Part shown: positions 47,811 through 56,777 of the stretch, one piece after another
Position numbering within the stretch: position 1 is the stretch's first letter
Layout of the letters: every line of letters starts with the position of its first letter
Made by a program: the position numbers and the translations under genes
Virus record (IMG/VR): IMGVR_UViG_3300037488_003551
Span: 62,001-126,000 of that record
Reading direction: 5' to 3' (one strand)
Length of the DNA stretch: 64,000 nucleotides
DNA from: a virus
The notes under the pieces: model-generated
Database searches by the model: none
Seen by the model: only the letters and a program-made list of their open reading frames with translations
Told to the model about the DNA's origin: nothing

Positions 47811-50200
47811 CTGAGGCGACTTCAGCTGTAAACCGTTTCTTTAATTTCTTTATATACGGTACGGCTGACATGCATACGCCTGTGTACTGTTTTGCGGAAA
47901 CCGTAACATCAACGGTTGCGACTAATAACGGATATAATAATGCGACAGCTGCGCGTGCGATTCCATTTCCGGCTCTTTCCGCTTTCAATTTATCTCCAGA
48001 ACTTAAGCCTTTATACCGTTTAATTGTGCGCGCAGACGGGCAGGTTCAGGCCATTACAAGTGCGGATGATTATCGTTTGGTATCGTCATTGCCCCTATCT
48101 GCGGGTATTACAGGTACTACGGCTTCTTCTGTCTCGTTCACGCCCGCGGGGGATATAGCTTCTTCAAACGTGCAGCTTGCGCTCGAGGAGCTCGACGCGG
48201 AGAAGGCTGCTCTTTCAGCTATTCCTGCGTTCGAGGCCTCTACGGCGAACATTCTCATGGACGGTACGGTCAGCGTGGGCGACACAACAGTCGTCCCTAG
48301 GTCGAACCACCGACATCCTACGGATACGACGCGCCTCGCGGCCACGCGCGGCAATTGGAAAGCTTTTCACAGTAATGGATCGGGTGTGTTTTCTGAAATA
48401 GCGCTCGGCGCAGCTGGCACAGTGCTCAAGGGCAATGGAGTTGCAGCGGCACCTTCTTTTGGTGCTGTGGGTGCGGTGTTCCCCGTTTTCAACGTTAAAG
48501 ACTACGGCGCGATTGGTAACGGGGTGGCGGATGATACGACGGCAATTCGCAATACACTCACTGCGGTGGGGGCGTCGGGTGAGCGTGGTTCGACTGTTTA
48601 TTTCCCCGGTGGCATTTATGTGACCACAGGTACTATCACGGTGAACGACACCGCGTTGACCTTCCGTGGCCCAGGTATGGGCGCGGCCTTGATCAACCCG
48701 ACGAGCACGAACATTCCGGTCTTCCAGCTCACGGCCGGCAACGAGTTCATCACGTTCCGCGATCTGGATATTGGAACCATCACAGCACAGGTCGCGGGCT
48801 CGAGCTTCATCGACACCAACGGCGCGCATAACGTGCTGATCGACCGCGTCAATATGTTCGGCTGGTTCTATGGCATCTACATCCGCGGCGCGTCCGGCAA
48901 GGTCACTGTGAGCAACGTTCAGCTCAAGGACGGCGTGGCGACTACCGGGGTGGGCGTCTACATCGACAACAGCACGGCGACGGACGTGAACCTTGGCCCG
49001 TGGGTCATGGTGACAAACGCGACCGGCGCAAAGCCTTTGGCGGGGGTCCTGATCAAGGCCTGCGGCGGGTTCAGCCTGAACAACGTCACGGTTAATAACA
49101 CGACGCATGGCATTCAACTTTATCCAAGCAGTGGCGCCTTAGTGCAATACGGGCGTATAACGGACTGCGTCTTCGACCTTACTGGGACAAATGGTGCCTA
49201 CATTTACACGCCGACACAGGCGTCTCCAGGTCAGGTGCGCAGCATCAAGTTCATCGGATGCTTATTCAGTAATGCCAATGTGGCTGGCATCGGCTACGGC
49301 GTCACGTTGGAAGGCGCGAGTAATGGCGTGATGGATGATGTGTCGTTTGATTCCTGCCGCATCTTTGGGAACGGCCGGCACGGCATCAACTATCTATTCG
49401 GCAGCAACATCCGCGTCAATGGCTCGACGATCTCGGGCAATTCGGCTGCGTCTTCTAATACATATGATGGTATCTCTGTTGCGGCTAATCTTTCAGACTT
49501 TGAAATCTTAAGTAATCGCATTGGCCAGTCGGGACCAGCTGCTAATACGCAACGTTATGCGGTCAATATTGCCGCGGGCACCTCGGACCGTTATCAGATT
49601 GTGGGTAACGATGTCGGGTTGAACAATACTGCGCCGTACATCCTCGACGGCGGCACAGGCGTCTTCAAACGCATTCTGCAGAACGGCAACGCGATGCCAA
49701 TCTCGCATATGCCCGCGCTGTCTGCGGCCGTGCAATCTCTTTCGGTTGCAGCCAATCTTTTAACGGGTTCTCGTATAAGTCTTCCAGTGAACAGTTTGCT
49801 CGTGGGTACGCGGTTCTGTTGGGAGATCGTATTGACCAAGACGGCGGCGGGCACGGCGACGTGGGAACTCCAGGTGAAGTTTGGTGTCAATGGAACGACT
49901 GCAGACGCGGCCATCGCCTCGTGGACAAGCGGTACTAACACGGCGGCTATTGACCAGTGCCGCTTGCGAATTGTGTGCGACATCCTCACGCTGGGGGCCT
50001 CGGCTACGGCACGATGCAACGCGTTTTATTGTCAGACGTTGACGAGTGTGACCGGGCTCGGTCGTATTAATGGTGCGCCGAGCTCTACGGCAACGTTCAA
50101 CTCGGCATCGAGTCCGGCCTTTATTCACATCGGTGTGACGCCTGGCACGAGTGCTGTCATGACGTCGATGTGCGAAGCGCAGATTATCGGCGCTGGCTGA
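47807..50200 (+). CDS. Tail spike with pectate-lyase-like beta-helix, downstream part of a split gene
   Basis: The frame is open from 47678, but sensible protein begins only near 47795 (SYALTEATSAVNRFF), just where the upstream fibre frame stops, so the true start is unclear; TTG 47807 and ATG 47870 are possible and neither has a good ribosome binding site. About 795 residues. A middle region with VFPVFNVKDYGAIGNGVADD and VYFPGGIYVTTGTI is typical of the pectate lyase 3 fold of tailspikes. The C-terminal domain looks like a trimer tip. Such proteins bind or degrade capsule or O-antigen. Confidence 0.8.
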   Translation: MTEATSAVNRFFNFFIYGTADMHTPVYCFAETVTSTVATNNGYNNATAARAIPFPALSAFNLSPELKPLYRLIVRADGQVQAITSADDYRLVSSLPLSAGITGTTASSVSFTPAGDIASSNVQLALEELDAEKAALSAIPAFEASTANILMDGTVSVGDTTVVPRSNHRHPTDTTRLAATRGNWKAFHSNGSGVFSEIALGAAGTVLKGNGVAAAPSFGAVGAVFPVFNVKDYGAIGNGVADDTTAIRNTLTAVGASGERGSTVYFPGGIYVTTGTITVNDTALTFRGPGMGAALINPTSTNIPVFQLTAGNEFITFRDLDIGTITAQVAGSSFIDTNGAHNVLIDRVNMFGWFYGIYIRGASGKVTVSNVQLKDGVATTGVGVYIDNSTATDVNLGPWVMVTNATGAKPLAGVLIKACGGFSLNNVTVNNTTHGIQLYPSSGALVQYGRITDCVFDLTGTNGAYIYTPTQASPGQVRSIKFIGCLFSNANVAGIGYGVTLEGASNGVMDDVSFDSCRIFGNGRHGINYLFGSNIRVNGSTISGNSAASSNTYDGISVAANLSDFEILSNRIGQSGPAANTQRYAVNIAAGTSDRYQIVGNDVGLNNTAPYILDGGTGVFKRILQNGNAMPISHMPALSAAVQSLSVAANLLTGSRISLPVNSLLVGTRFCWEIVLTKTAAGTATWELQVKFGVNGTTADAAIASWTSGTNTAAIDQCRLRIVCDILTLGASATARCNAFYCQTLTSVTGLGRINGAPSSTATFNSASSPAFIHIGVTPGTSAVMTSMCEAQIIGAG

Positions 50201-50255
50201 TCCTATAAAGCTGGAGATTAGATGGGGGGATGGGGGAGTTAGAGGAGAACTAACT

Positions 50256-52079
50256 TCAGATTTGGCGTCCGATTACGAACACATCAATTTCGAGTGTGCC
50301 CGCGCCGGTCTCGGCGGTCTCCACGTTGACGTACAGCGTGGCGTTGCCAGCCACGGGGACTGCGTGTGCGGGGAGAGGGAACATGCGTGCGGTATCGACA
50401 GCACCGATGCTTGTGAGGGCGATGGCGGCTGCGATTTGCGCGCCGTCCGCGGCGGTACCGATGTTGATGGTTCCATCGGCATTGACTGCGCCTACGTTCA
50501 CCGAGCTCTTGATCATGACGTGCGTGGCGAGGAAGCGTTTTCCTACCAGACCGTTCAGAGCTCCGCTGTGCTCGTGTTCATCGGTCTTCATGTCGAGACC
50601 AGTGACGCTCATGAAGACGTGGTCGTCTGCGATGGCGGCCAAGGTGGTCGCTTGAGCTGCCGTCATGAAGCCCGAGCTCACGCCCGCGACCACGTCGGAA
50701 TGCAGTGTCCCACCGAGCTGATTCCCGTGCGCGTGCACGTGATCATCGGGAGAGGGAACGATGCTTGTTCCGGCTGCTGCGACACCAACGGCGGCGGCAG
50801 TGGCCGCGGAAGCAACGGGCACTGCTCTGGCGAGGGTTTTCCAGCGACCTACCGCGACGCACTGGAATGTCACGCTGGCGTAGTTCTTATTGATGGCGAT
50901 GGGAGCGTTCACACCATCGATGGTGTCCGTTGCGTTCGGTGTGATGGTAATGGCATTGGCGCCAGCTCCACCTGTGACGTCGCTGACGGTGATTTTTCGT
51001 CCAGCCATAATGGCGGTCGCGGCCGGAAGTGCCATCGCAGAGGGGCCAGCGATGGTTGCGGTGTCGACGAAGTTCACTGAGTCGCCCGCGGGAACCACGA
51101 TGGGAGTGACGGATGCAACCTGAACGGTTTCTTTGTCCCCGAGGGTTGCCCAGGTGGCGCCGGTCCAGACGATGACATCGCCGGCTTGGAAGGTGAGGCC
51201 GGTGTTGGTGTAGGTCGCGCCTGCGTTGTCGACGGTGTAGGCGGTGACCCGATAGGTGTAACCGCGCTTGACGAGAGCGACGAGGGGGAAGTCTGTTGAG
51301 AGGGCAATGGTTCCCATCTCGAGCATGGCGTTTGCGTTGCTGAGAACGACCCAGCCCGAGGTGCGCCAGACGATCATGTCGCCGAGGAGGAAAGCTTGTC
51401 CGGTATTCGTCTTGGTGGCGTCGTTGTCGGTGACTGCCGCGGTGCAGTAATAGGCGTAGCCGTCACGAACGCCTGTGGTGGCGGTAGCGACTGGGGGTGG
51501 GAAGTCCGAGGCGATTGCGATGCTGCCCTTGAGTTGGAAGGGTCCGGTGAGTGTTTTGCCTAGGCGTACCCAGGTAGAACCATCCCACACGATTTCTTCG
51601 CTAGGCGTAAAAACAAGACCTGTATTCGTGTAGGTCGCGCCCGCGTTGTCCGTCACGTCTGCGGTGATGGTGTAGAGCCATCCGGACAGAACGTTGGCGA
51701 TAAGTGGAAAGCTGGTGTTTACAGCGATAGAGCCCTTATAGAGGAAGGGACTGGGCATCGCTGTAATTGAGAGCTGCAGCGCCGTGATGTCTTTTCGGAA
51801 AGAATTGAGCAGTGCCCAATCCGACCGATTGTAAGTCGTGTTGGGACCAGAGGTGCTGTCTGTTCCGGTTGGAGTCACCTCGATAAGCGCGACGGTGCAG
51901 AGACCAGCCGCTCGATAGGCCTCGATTTTGGTGCTGATTCGATGCCAGATATCCCAGTCGCACGTGAAGGTCTTCGACCCGTTTGCGGGGACGGTCTTAG
52001 AGAAGATTCCGTGAACGGGATGAGGGTCCTGAATAACCAGTGGACCGCCCAGGGAAGTAATGGTAACGGATAACTGCAT
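50256..52079 (-). CDS. Tail fibre protein on the opposite strand
   Basis: About 607 residues. AAAGGA lies eight bases before the ATG at 52079; the in-frame ATG at 52088 sits directly on it. The N-terminus is a small beta domain. Three repeats of ~65 residues (FPLIANVLSGWLYTI...IVWDGSTWVRLG and relatives) occupy ~130-320. Then follow PDDHVHAHGNQLGGTLH and AAQATTLAAI, typical of phage fibres with His-coordinated metal sites, and a C-terminal beta domain similar in pattern to the 43777 protein. It converges on the 47807 gene with a 55-base gap and is divergent from 52175. Confidence 0.85.
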   Translation of the reverse strand: MQLSVTITSLGGPLVIQDPHPVHGIFSKTVPANGSKTFTCDWDIWHRISTKIEAYRAAGLCTVALIEVTPTGTDSTSGPNTTYNRSDWALLNSFRKDITALQLSITAMPSPFLYKGSIAVNTSFPLIANVLSGWLYTITADVTDNAGATYTNTGLVFTPSEEIVWDGSTWVRLGKTLTGPFQLKGSIAIASDFPPPVATATTGVRDGYAYYCTAAVTDNDATKTNTGQAFLLGDMIVWRTSGWVVLSNANAMLEMGTIALSTDFPLVALVKRGYTYRVTAYTVDNAGATYTNTGLTFQAGDVIVWTGATWATLGDKETVQVASVTPIVVPAGDSVNFVDTATIAGPSAMALPAATAIMAGRKITVSDVTGGAGANAITITPNATDTIDGVNAPIAINKNYASVTFQCVAVGRWKTLARAVPVASAATAAAVGVAAAGTSIVPSPDDHVHAHGNQLGGTLHSDVVAGVSSGFMTAAQATTLAAIADDHVFMSVTGLDMKTDEHEHSGALNGLVGKRFLATHVMIKSSVNVGAVNADGTINIGTAADGAQIAAAIALTSIGAVDTARMFPLPAHAVPVAGNATLYVNVETAETGAGTLEIDVFVIGRQI

Positions 52080-52120
52080 GCGTTTCATCCTTTGTTGCAG
52101 GGGCGGCCATTGGCCCCACC

Positions 52121-52148
52121 TTGTTGCTTCATTCCTCCAAAATATACT
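52121..52148 (+). promoter_or_regulatory. Promoter candidate for the 52175 gene
   Basis: TTGTTG (52121-52126) and TATACT (52143-52148) are 16 bases apart, about 26 bases before the ATG. A hairpin, GGGGC/GCCCC, lies just upstream between the two divergent genes. Confidence 0.5.
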
Positions 52149-52174
52149 ATCATTTGCAAGAAGCGAGGTGTCAT

Positions 52175-52750
52175 ATGCGAGTTACCTATGCGGGCGAAGC
52201 AGTAGTTGACCAATTTTCGGTGTGGAATGAAGCTGGAACTGCCAAAGTCTCTGGGCTCGTGACTTTTACGAAGCTCTCCTGGAAAAATGCAGTATCGCAG
52301 GTGATGACAATTGCCATTACGGAAATTGGAACTACTCCGGGCGAGTACATGATGGTTTTTACGCCTCCTTCAACGGGTTTCTGGAAAGTGGAGGTGACCG
52401 AGCCTTCATCTGGAGACGTTTTTACGAGTTTTTACGATGTGCAGTTGCGACCATATCGTTTGAGGATGTCCGCAGTCGATAATCGCACAAACGTCCGTTT
52501 CGCTATTTGGGCTGAAAATGAAGATGGTACACGTGCGAATGGATTCACGACGGTCAGCGCCTCTATCCTCGAACCAGACGGTACGCTAGTGGATAATATG
52601 GGGTCTGCGACTCCTACGAGTGACGGTGTATCTATATTCCTAGCGGATAGCACGGACGTGCCCTCGGGCGCGGAGTATATCGTCAAGGTTATTGGTACGC
52701 AGGGAGCTCTAACCTGGACGTATAACATCGGTTTTGCGAAGGTAGCATAG
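52175..52750 (+). CDS. Ig-like structural protein
   Basis: 191 residues. GAGGTG four bases before the ATG at 52175 fixes the start (MRVTYAGEAVVDQ). Two beta-sandwich-like repeats (~1-95 and ~96-191), each ending in a long strand (GEYMMVFTPPSTGFWKVEV; SGAEYIVKVIGTQG), suggest Ig-like domains as found on phage surfaces. Confidence 0.8.
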   Translation: MRVTYAGEAVVDQFSVWNEAGTAKVSGLVTFTKLSWKNAVSQVMTIAITEIGTTPGEYMMVFTPPSTGFWKVEVTEPSSGDVFTSFYDVQLRPYRLRMSAVDNRTNVRFAIWAENEDGTRANGFTTVSASILEPDGTLVDNMGSATPTSDGVSIFLADSTDVPSGAEYIVKVIGTQGALTWTYNIGFAKVA

Positions 52751-52758
52751 AAGGGCAA

Positions 52759-52938
52759 ATGCCCAAATTCCTAACAGCCCAGCAGCTATTTGAAGTCCTC
52801 CGAGTTCTTCCGGAAGAAGACCGCAAGCGGATGCGTGTCGTTGTCTCGGACGTAAACGATGAGCGGTCGGAAATTGATGATTATTTTCTTTGTATAAACC
52901 GAATTATTTTACACGTAAAACATTCTTTTAACAGCTAG
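52759..52938 (+). CDS. Small hypothetical protein (59 residues)
   Basis: Starts MPKFLTAQQLFEVL eight bases after the previous stop, GAAGGGC just upstream. The sequence has a helix, then RMRVVVSDVNDE, and a C-terminal segment with FLCINRIILHV. The pattern (TAQQLFEVLRVLPEEDR) is that of a real small phage protein of unknown function. Confidence 0.6.
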   Translation: MPKFLTAQQLFEVLRVLPEEDRKRMRVVVSDVNDERSEIDDYFLCINRIILHVKHSFNS

Positions 52939-53022
52939 AAAATTCCCTTTAAATCGTGGTACAAGAAGACGATCCACAAGGTGTGGTTCATTGATTTTTT
53001 GTTATCCCATCAAGGAGGGAAG

Positions 53023-53991
53023 ATGACGCTTCGCATCCTGCACCACAACGATCCGGATGGTTATGCTTCGGCTTATATTGTTTTTGATTTTGCTCTGAAA
53101 TCTGAGCTCGTGAATCTTGTTTCCGAGATTAAATTCCATTCGATGGCTTATGGGCAGCCTGTTCCGGTTGAGATTGATTATTCTCAAGACCGTGTAATCA
53201 TGGTCGATTTTTCCCTGCAGCCACTCCGTGCCATGGAAGAATTCGCGGCTCGATTTCCAGTAGGGCAATTCATTTGGATTGACCATCACCAGACCTCGAT
53301 TGACATGGAAGAGCTTTCTTCTTTTGGGTTGAAAGACATCCCAGGCATACGAGAGGTTTCGGATAAGAAGGGCAGACCTACCGCAGCCTGTGAGCTCACG
53401 TGGCAGTTCTTTTTTCCAGGAGAAGATTTGCCTCCAGGAATCGAAATGCTAGGGGGATGGGATACTTGGAGATACGTCAAAGAGGAAGATTCTCGTTCCA
53501 AGTTCTTTATCCAGTACTGCAATTCTATAAACTGCACACCGTATTCACAAGAAGGTCAAACATTTTGGGAGAATATTTTACTCGCTAACGACAACCCTCA
53601 CGATTGGCTTTATGAGAATGTTTTAAGGGAAGGTGAGGCTATTGACCGTTTTCGTACGAATGACAACGTGAAGCGCATCAAGGGCTCGGGTTTTGCAGGA
53701 AAGTTTGGTGGGTACTCAGCTATCATGGTAAACGACGCGGGAGGGTCTCTTCTTTTCGAAGGGTTCAAGCCGGCGCCGTCTGAAGTGGATTTGATGGTGG
53801 CGTTCAAGTTCACAAAGAACGGGTATTTCACTGTGAGCTTGTACAGCGTGCAGGAGCACATCGACTGTGGAGCCATCGCGAAGAAGCTCGGGGAAGCGGG
53901 TCCTATCCCTTCTGGTGGTGGTCACAAGGGCGCGGCTGGGTTTCAGTGTAATTGGTCGTATTTAGAGTCTATCATCGAAAGGAATGTGTGA
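53023..53991 (+). CDS. DHH-family phosphoesterase
   Basis: 322 residues; AAGGAGGG directly before the ATG at 53023. Motifs: HNDPDGYASA (residues 8-17), VDFS (61-64), IDHHQTS (DHH 87-89), and SGGGHKGAAGF near residue 300 (DHHA1 signature). These are the metal-binding residues of the RecJ/NrnA superfamily, which degrades single-stranded DNA, short oligonucleotides or cyclic dinucleotides. The length matches NrnA-like oligoribonuclease/phosphatases. A role in nucleotide recycling or removal of host signalling nucleotides is possible; the substrate cannot be told. Confidence 0.9.
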   Translation: MTLRILHHNDPDGYASAYIVFDFALKSELVNLVSEIKFHSMAYGQPVPVEIDYSQDRVIMVDFSLQPLRAMEEFAARFPVGQFIWIDHHQTSIDMEELSSFGLKDIPGIREVSDKKGRPTAACELTWQFFFPGEDLPPGIEMLGGWDTWRYVKEEDSRSKFFIQYCNSINCTPYSQEGQTFWENILLANDNPHDWLYENVLREGEAIDRFRTNDNVKRIKGSGFAGKFGGYSAIMVNDAGGSLLFEGFKPAPSEVDLMVAFKFTKNGYFTVSLYSVQEHIDCGAIAKKLGEAGPIPSGGGHKGAAGFQCNWSYLESIIERNV

Positions 53992-53993
53992 GG

Positions 53994-54341
53994 ATGTCAA
54001 GAGTTAAGATTAAACCAAAAGCATCAGTACGTAGTGTGACGCGCGACGCCGAGAAGTACCTCGAGGAGCTCCAGGGGATTAACGAGCGCCTGAAACAGGC
54101 TAACAACCAGCTCGCGCAAGCGCACGTGGCCATGCACGGGTGGGTGAAGGTCTTGGAGGAGCGAGTGGTGAAGCTAGAGGCGCACCTGGGCCTCCTTCCG
54201 AAGCCGGAAGTTCTTGCTGAGCCAGTTGCGGGTGAGGCTCTTGAAGGGCCACGCGTAGAAGTAAGCGCGCCCGGAGAGACCCTGGACGTAGTCCTCTATA
54301 CACCCGGCATAATCCAAACCCAGGCCGTCGATAGCCAGTAG
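53994..54341 (+). CDS. Coiled-coil protein
   Basis: 115 residues starting MSRVKIKPKASVRSV two bases after the DHH stop, AAGGA nine bases upstream. Residues ~18-65 are coiled coil (EKYLEELQGINERLKQANNQ). The C-terminal ~55 residues are Pro/Glu/Val-rich and may be disordered. Its last 168 bases are antisense to the 3' end of the gene at 54174. Both frames read as protein. Confidence 0.75.
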   Translation: MSRVKIKPKASVRSVTRDAEKYLEELQGINERLKQANNQLAQAHVAMHGWVKVLEERVVKLEAHLGLLPKPEVLAEPVAGEALEGPRVEVSAPGETLDVVLYTPGIIQTQAVDSQ

Positions 54342-54713
54342 TTCTTCGAGAACGGCATTTCTTTCTACGCGATATCTCCCGTAAGCAAAGAGGATGGGGA
54401 AGGGAAGAAAGAGGTAGATAATTAATCCAAATACGAGGCCGAAGCGTTTGAAGAACTTTAGGTGTTCGGCCTCGTGTTTGAGCGTAACATAGGTAGTTTC
54501 CAGAGGTGTTTCGTTGTAATCCCAATTGCTAGGCATGTAGATGAGTTTACCTAGAGTGCTTGCACGTTTTAAAAAGTTATTATCACTGCTAGAGGTTAGG
54601 TCATTCCAGATATCGTTTATAACGTGGCACCAACCATTTATATTTTTCTTTCGTACGACGCCTGCATCGATGAGCTTGTCACAAAAATTACGCATAACTT
54701 CTTTGGAGACCAT
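54174..54713 (-). CDS. Membrane protein with HEAEH metallopeptidase motif
   Basis: 179 residues, AAAAGGAG seven bases before the ATG. Residues ~77-85 (TLKHEAEHL) contain HExxH (HEAEH). It is followed by a hydrophobic helix (GLVFGLIIYLFLPFPILFA, ~95-113) and RYRVERNAVLEELLA, where a Glu after the helix could be the third zinc ligand, as in M48/M56-like membrane proteases. The N-terminus is soluble. Its 3' end overlaps the convergent 53994 gene. A zinc protease role is likely from the motif, substrate unknown. Confidence 0.8.
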   Translation of the reverse strand: MVSKEVMRNFCDKLIDAGVVRKKNINGWCHVINDIWNDLTSSSDNNFLKRASTLGKLIYMPSNWDYNETPLETTYVTLKHEAEHLKFFKRFGLVFGLIIYLFLPFPILFAYGRYRVERNAVLEELLAIDGLGLDYAGCIEDYVQGLSGRAYFYAWPFKSLTRNWLSKNFRLRKEAQVRL

Positions 54714-54779
54714 TCCGAGCTCCTTTTGAACGTGATAGGGTGCCGTGTGTAAAGTTTAGGACGAATAGGAGATGTGTCG

Positions 54780-54842
54780 ATGTTTGGGAAGAGTGGGACG
54801 ACCTATGAAGCTACTTTTGATGTGGTAAATCCGCAATTCTGA
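54780..54842 (+). CDS. Very small ORF (20 residues)
   Basis: ATG with AGGAG about eight bases upstream encodes MFGKSGTTYEATFDVVNPQF and stops. It lies in the gap between two genes that are otherwise well spaced. Too short for family recognition; could be a real peptide or a leader. Confidence 0.35.
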   Translation: MFGKSGTTYEATFDVVNPQF

Positions 54843-54869
54843 ATGAATTAATTCGGGAGGCCTTTGGAA

Positions 54870-55352
54870 ATGTCAAAGATGAGCCCAAGAATGAGCCGCA
54901 TAATGGAGGACCGTATGTTGAAAAAGATATACCTAACGGATAGTTTACAGCTACAAAATATTGTTAAGCCTGCAGACGGGCAAGAGGCGGTCATGTATAT
55001 CGTGAGTTCAATAACGGGTGCTTTTGCCTGTAGCTTGTTAGGTGCGGTGGTATGGGATTCGCATATACATGCTCCTGAAATCGCGACGGTTATTTCTACC
55101 GTTTCGAAACAGAATGTCTCGTCGAGAAAGAAACCCCTTCCTCTTCTCAAAGAAGGTGAAGGATATTTATCCGTTACAGCTAAACCCGAGTCGGACCCGG
55201 AGGCTCCATTGGAAGTGGACTGGCATTTAGTCGTACTGGCCTACGCGGAGATGCCCGACAGCAAGACTGAGGAAGAAGATGAAGAGTCCTTATTGGATTG
55301 TTCGTCGTGTGAGAGCGCGTCTCGGTGTTTTAAGTCGGATATTGAGGCGTAG
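54870..55352 (+). CDS. Hypothetical protein with acidic Cys-rich tail
   Basis: 160 residues; GGGAGG nine bases before the ATG at 54870 (an in-frame TTG at 54864 is less likely). The middle has ADGQEAVMYIVSSITGAFACSLL, a hydrophobic stretch. The C-terminus is acidic (TEEEDEESLLDCSSC) and ends with Cys residues, perhaps a metal site. Last plus-strand gene of the window. Confidence 0.78.
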   Translation: MSKMSPRMSRIMEDRMLKKIYLTDSLQLQNIVKPADGQEAVMYIVSSITGAFACSLLGAVVWDSHIHAPEIATVISTVSKQNVSSRKKPLPLLKEGEGYLSVTAKPESDPEAPLEVDWHLVVLAYAEMPDSKTEEEDEESLLDCSSCESASRCFKSDIEA

Positions 55353-55376
55353 AAAGGTTGGCACAAGTATCTTTAG

Positions 55377-55736
55377 CTAAATTCCAGGAGTCTCTTCTTT
55401 TTTAGGAGAGGCTTCTTTTTTGCCCAGGCCGATATCTCTCAGCATCTGCGTCTTCAGTTCGTCCGTGATATTTCCTCCGAGGAGCGCCATCCCGCGCGTG
55501 TAGATGTCTTGCTTGGCCTGCGTCGAGTTGAAGGCCAGGGCGATGGAGGCCATCGAGAAAATGGTCACGACGAGGACGGCGGCGTGTGCCCATTCGAGCG
55601 TGCGCGTGACGTAGAGGATGTAGATGATGATAGCGAAAAAAAAGATTTCCATGAGCAAGAAAGCGAGGAACTTCTTGCTACGGTGCCAGGCCTTCTCGAG
55701 TACGTCGAGAATAGATTTGGTTTCATGGGGTGACAT
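55377..55736 (-). CDS. Two-helix membrane protein, holin candidate
   Basis: 119 residues from the ATG in a TGATG overlap with the upstream gene. Two hydrophobic helices (~25-44 KFLAFLLMEIFFFAIIIYI and ~52-70 HAAVLVVTIFSMASIAL) separated by a short loop, then a polar tail ending in KKEASPKKEETPGI. Size and topology fit a class II holin, and a secreted transglycosylase gene lies ~2 kb upstream on the same strand. No holin sequence family is recognised, so this is only a candidate. Confidence 0.8.
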   Translation of the reverse strand: MSPHETKSILDVLEKAWHRSKKFLAFLLMEIFFFAIIIYILYVTRTLEWAHAAVLVVTIFSMASIALAFNSTQAKQDIYTRGMALLGGNITDELKTQMLRDIGLGKKEASPKKEETPGI

Positions 55737-56356
55737 CAAACACCTCGTATTGTTTTCTCTTCTTGTGATTTAGGCGCCAGGAGGTCCTTGAGGCTATTCA
55801 CGGGAATGCACTCGGCGCACTTGGGTTCGATGAGCTCGATGCTCTCTTCCTTCTCATTTAGCCGATAGGAGCGCTCCTTGAGGTTCAGGCCGTACTTGAC
55901 CGCGGCCTTTTGGAAGCGGTCGTGCTCGAGCTGGTTGTAGTTCAGCTCTAGCTGCTGGAGCTGCGCGCTCAGACTTGATGCTTCGAGAGCCATGCCCTCG
56001 AGCTGTTGTGTCATGGCCACGAGCTCTTCATCGTCCTGGAAGCGCACGGCTGTCCGGACGCTGAGGTTGTTCGAACAGTGGATGTCCGCCATGATGCAGG
56101 CCTTCGTGCCGGCCGTGAGACGGTCTACCTCCTCCACGTTGCGCCTGTCGAGTTCCTGGCGCAGGGCAAGGTCCAGTTGCTTCGTGAGAGTAACCATGGG
56201 GCAGCTGTGGAGCTGCTGAAGGATGGCGGTCCCCTCCTTGGTAGGAGGGAGCGGGTTGAGCTTGGTTCTGTCGATAGCAGTGCGCTTCTCCGGGGGCACG
56301 CGCTGCGCGTGATGGAGCTGTCCCAATTGCATGCGGCGTTCGAGGTCTGGGTGCAT
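55736..56356 (-). CDS. Hypothetical coiled-coil protein
   Basis: 206 residues starting MHPDLERRMQLGQL, AAAGGA eight bases upstream. Helical throughout, with a coiled coil at ~115-150 (LEGMALEASSLSAQLQQLEL) and CAECIP near residue 180. GC-rich compared with the genes upstream. Function unknown. Confidence 0.8.
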   Translation of the reverse strand: MHPDLERRMQLGQLHHAQRVPPEKRTAIDRTKLNPLPPTKEGTAILQQLHSCPMVTLTKQLDLALRQELDRRNVEEVDRLTAGTKACIMADIHCSNNLSVRTAVRFQDDEELVAMTQQLEGMALEASSLSAQLQQLELNYNQLEHDRFQKAAVKYGLNLKERSYRLNEKEESIELIEPKCAECIPVNSLKDLLAPKSQEEKTIRGV

Positions 56357-56369
56357 TTGAAAATCCTTT

Positions 56370-56777
56370 CTAATCTCGGTTTTTTAGAGTTGCCATTCGG
56401 TACATCATGATTCGGTTGGGACAGGAAAAGGCAGACTGCGTGTCGATTACGCAAAAGTTTTTATTGAGAGATATGTTAGAGGGAGATGTATGTGTCGTAG
56501 CTGTCTTAAATCCAAAGCCTTCGTAAAAGACTACTGCGTCTAGTATCCAATCCTCAATAACGACACTTATTATCGTTGGGAGTGGTTCTACGCAGGTAAT
56601 ATCTACTAGTTGCCAATAATGTTGAGATGTCGGCATTCGCATGAGAGAGGCAGCGCGCCCAATTAACGTGCGATCCTCTCGGTGGATTAAAATTCGCCTC
56701 TCAATCCCATCTGCGAGTTCATTTTCCTGTTTTTGAATGAGTCCGGGAATGGGCTCGAAAGGAAAATCATCATCCAT
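56370..56777 (-). CDS. Hypothetical protein
   Basis: 135 residues starting MDDDFPFEPIPGLIQ, overlapping the end of the kinase gene by eight bases. Alternating strands (RRILIHREDRTLIGRAA, TIISVVIEDWILDAVVFY). No family recognised. Confidence 0.78.
   Translation of the reverse strand: MDDDFPFEPIPGLIQKQENELADGIERRILIHREDRTLIGRAASLMRMPTSQHYWQLVDITCVEPLPTIISVVIEDWILDAVVFYEGFGFKTATTHTSPSNISLNKNFCVIDTQSAFSCPNRIMMYRMATLKNRD

Noticed and set aside
48215-49117. 300-residue minus-strand frame inside the spike gene
   Set aside because: Arg/His-rich antisense shadow of a GC-rich coding region, no ribosome binding site.
50262-51080. 272-residue plus-strand frame opposite the 50256 fibre gene
   Set aside because: Cys/Gly/Asp-rich antisense shadow; the minus strand reads as a repeat-containing fibre.
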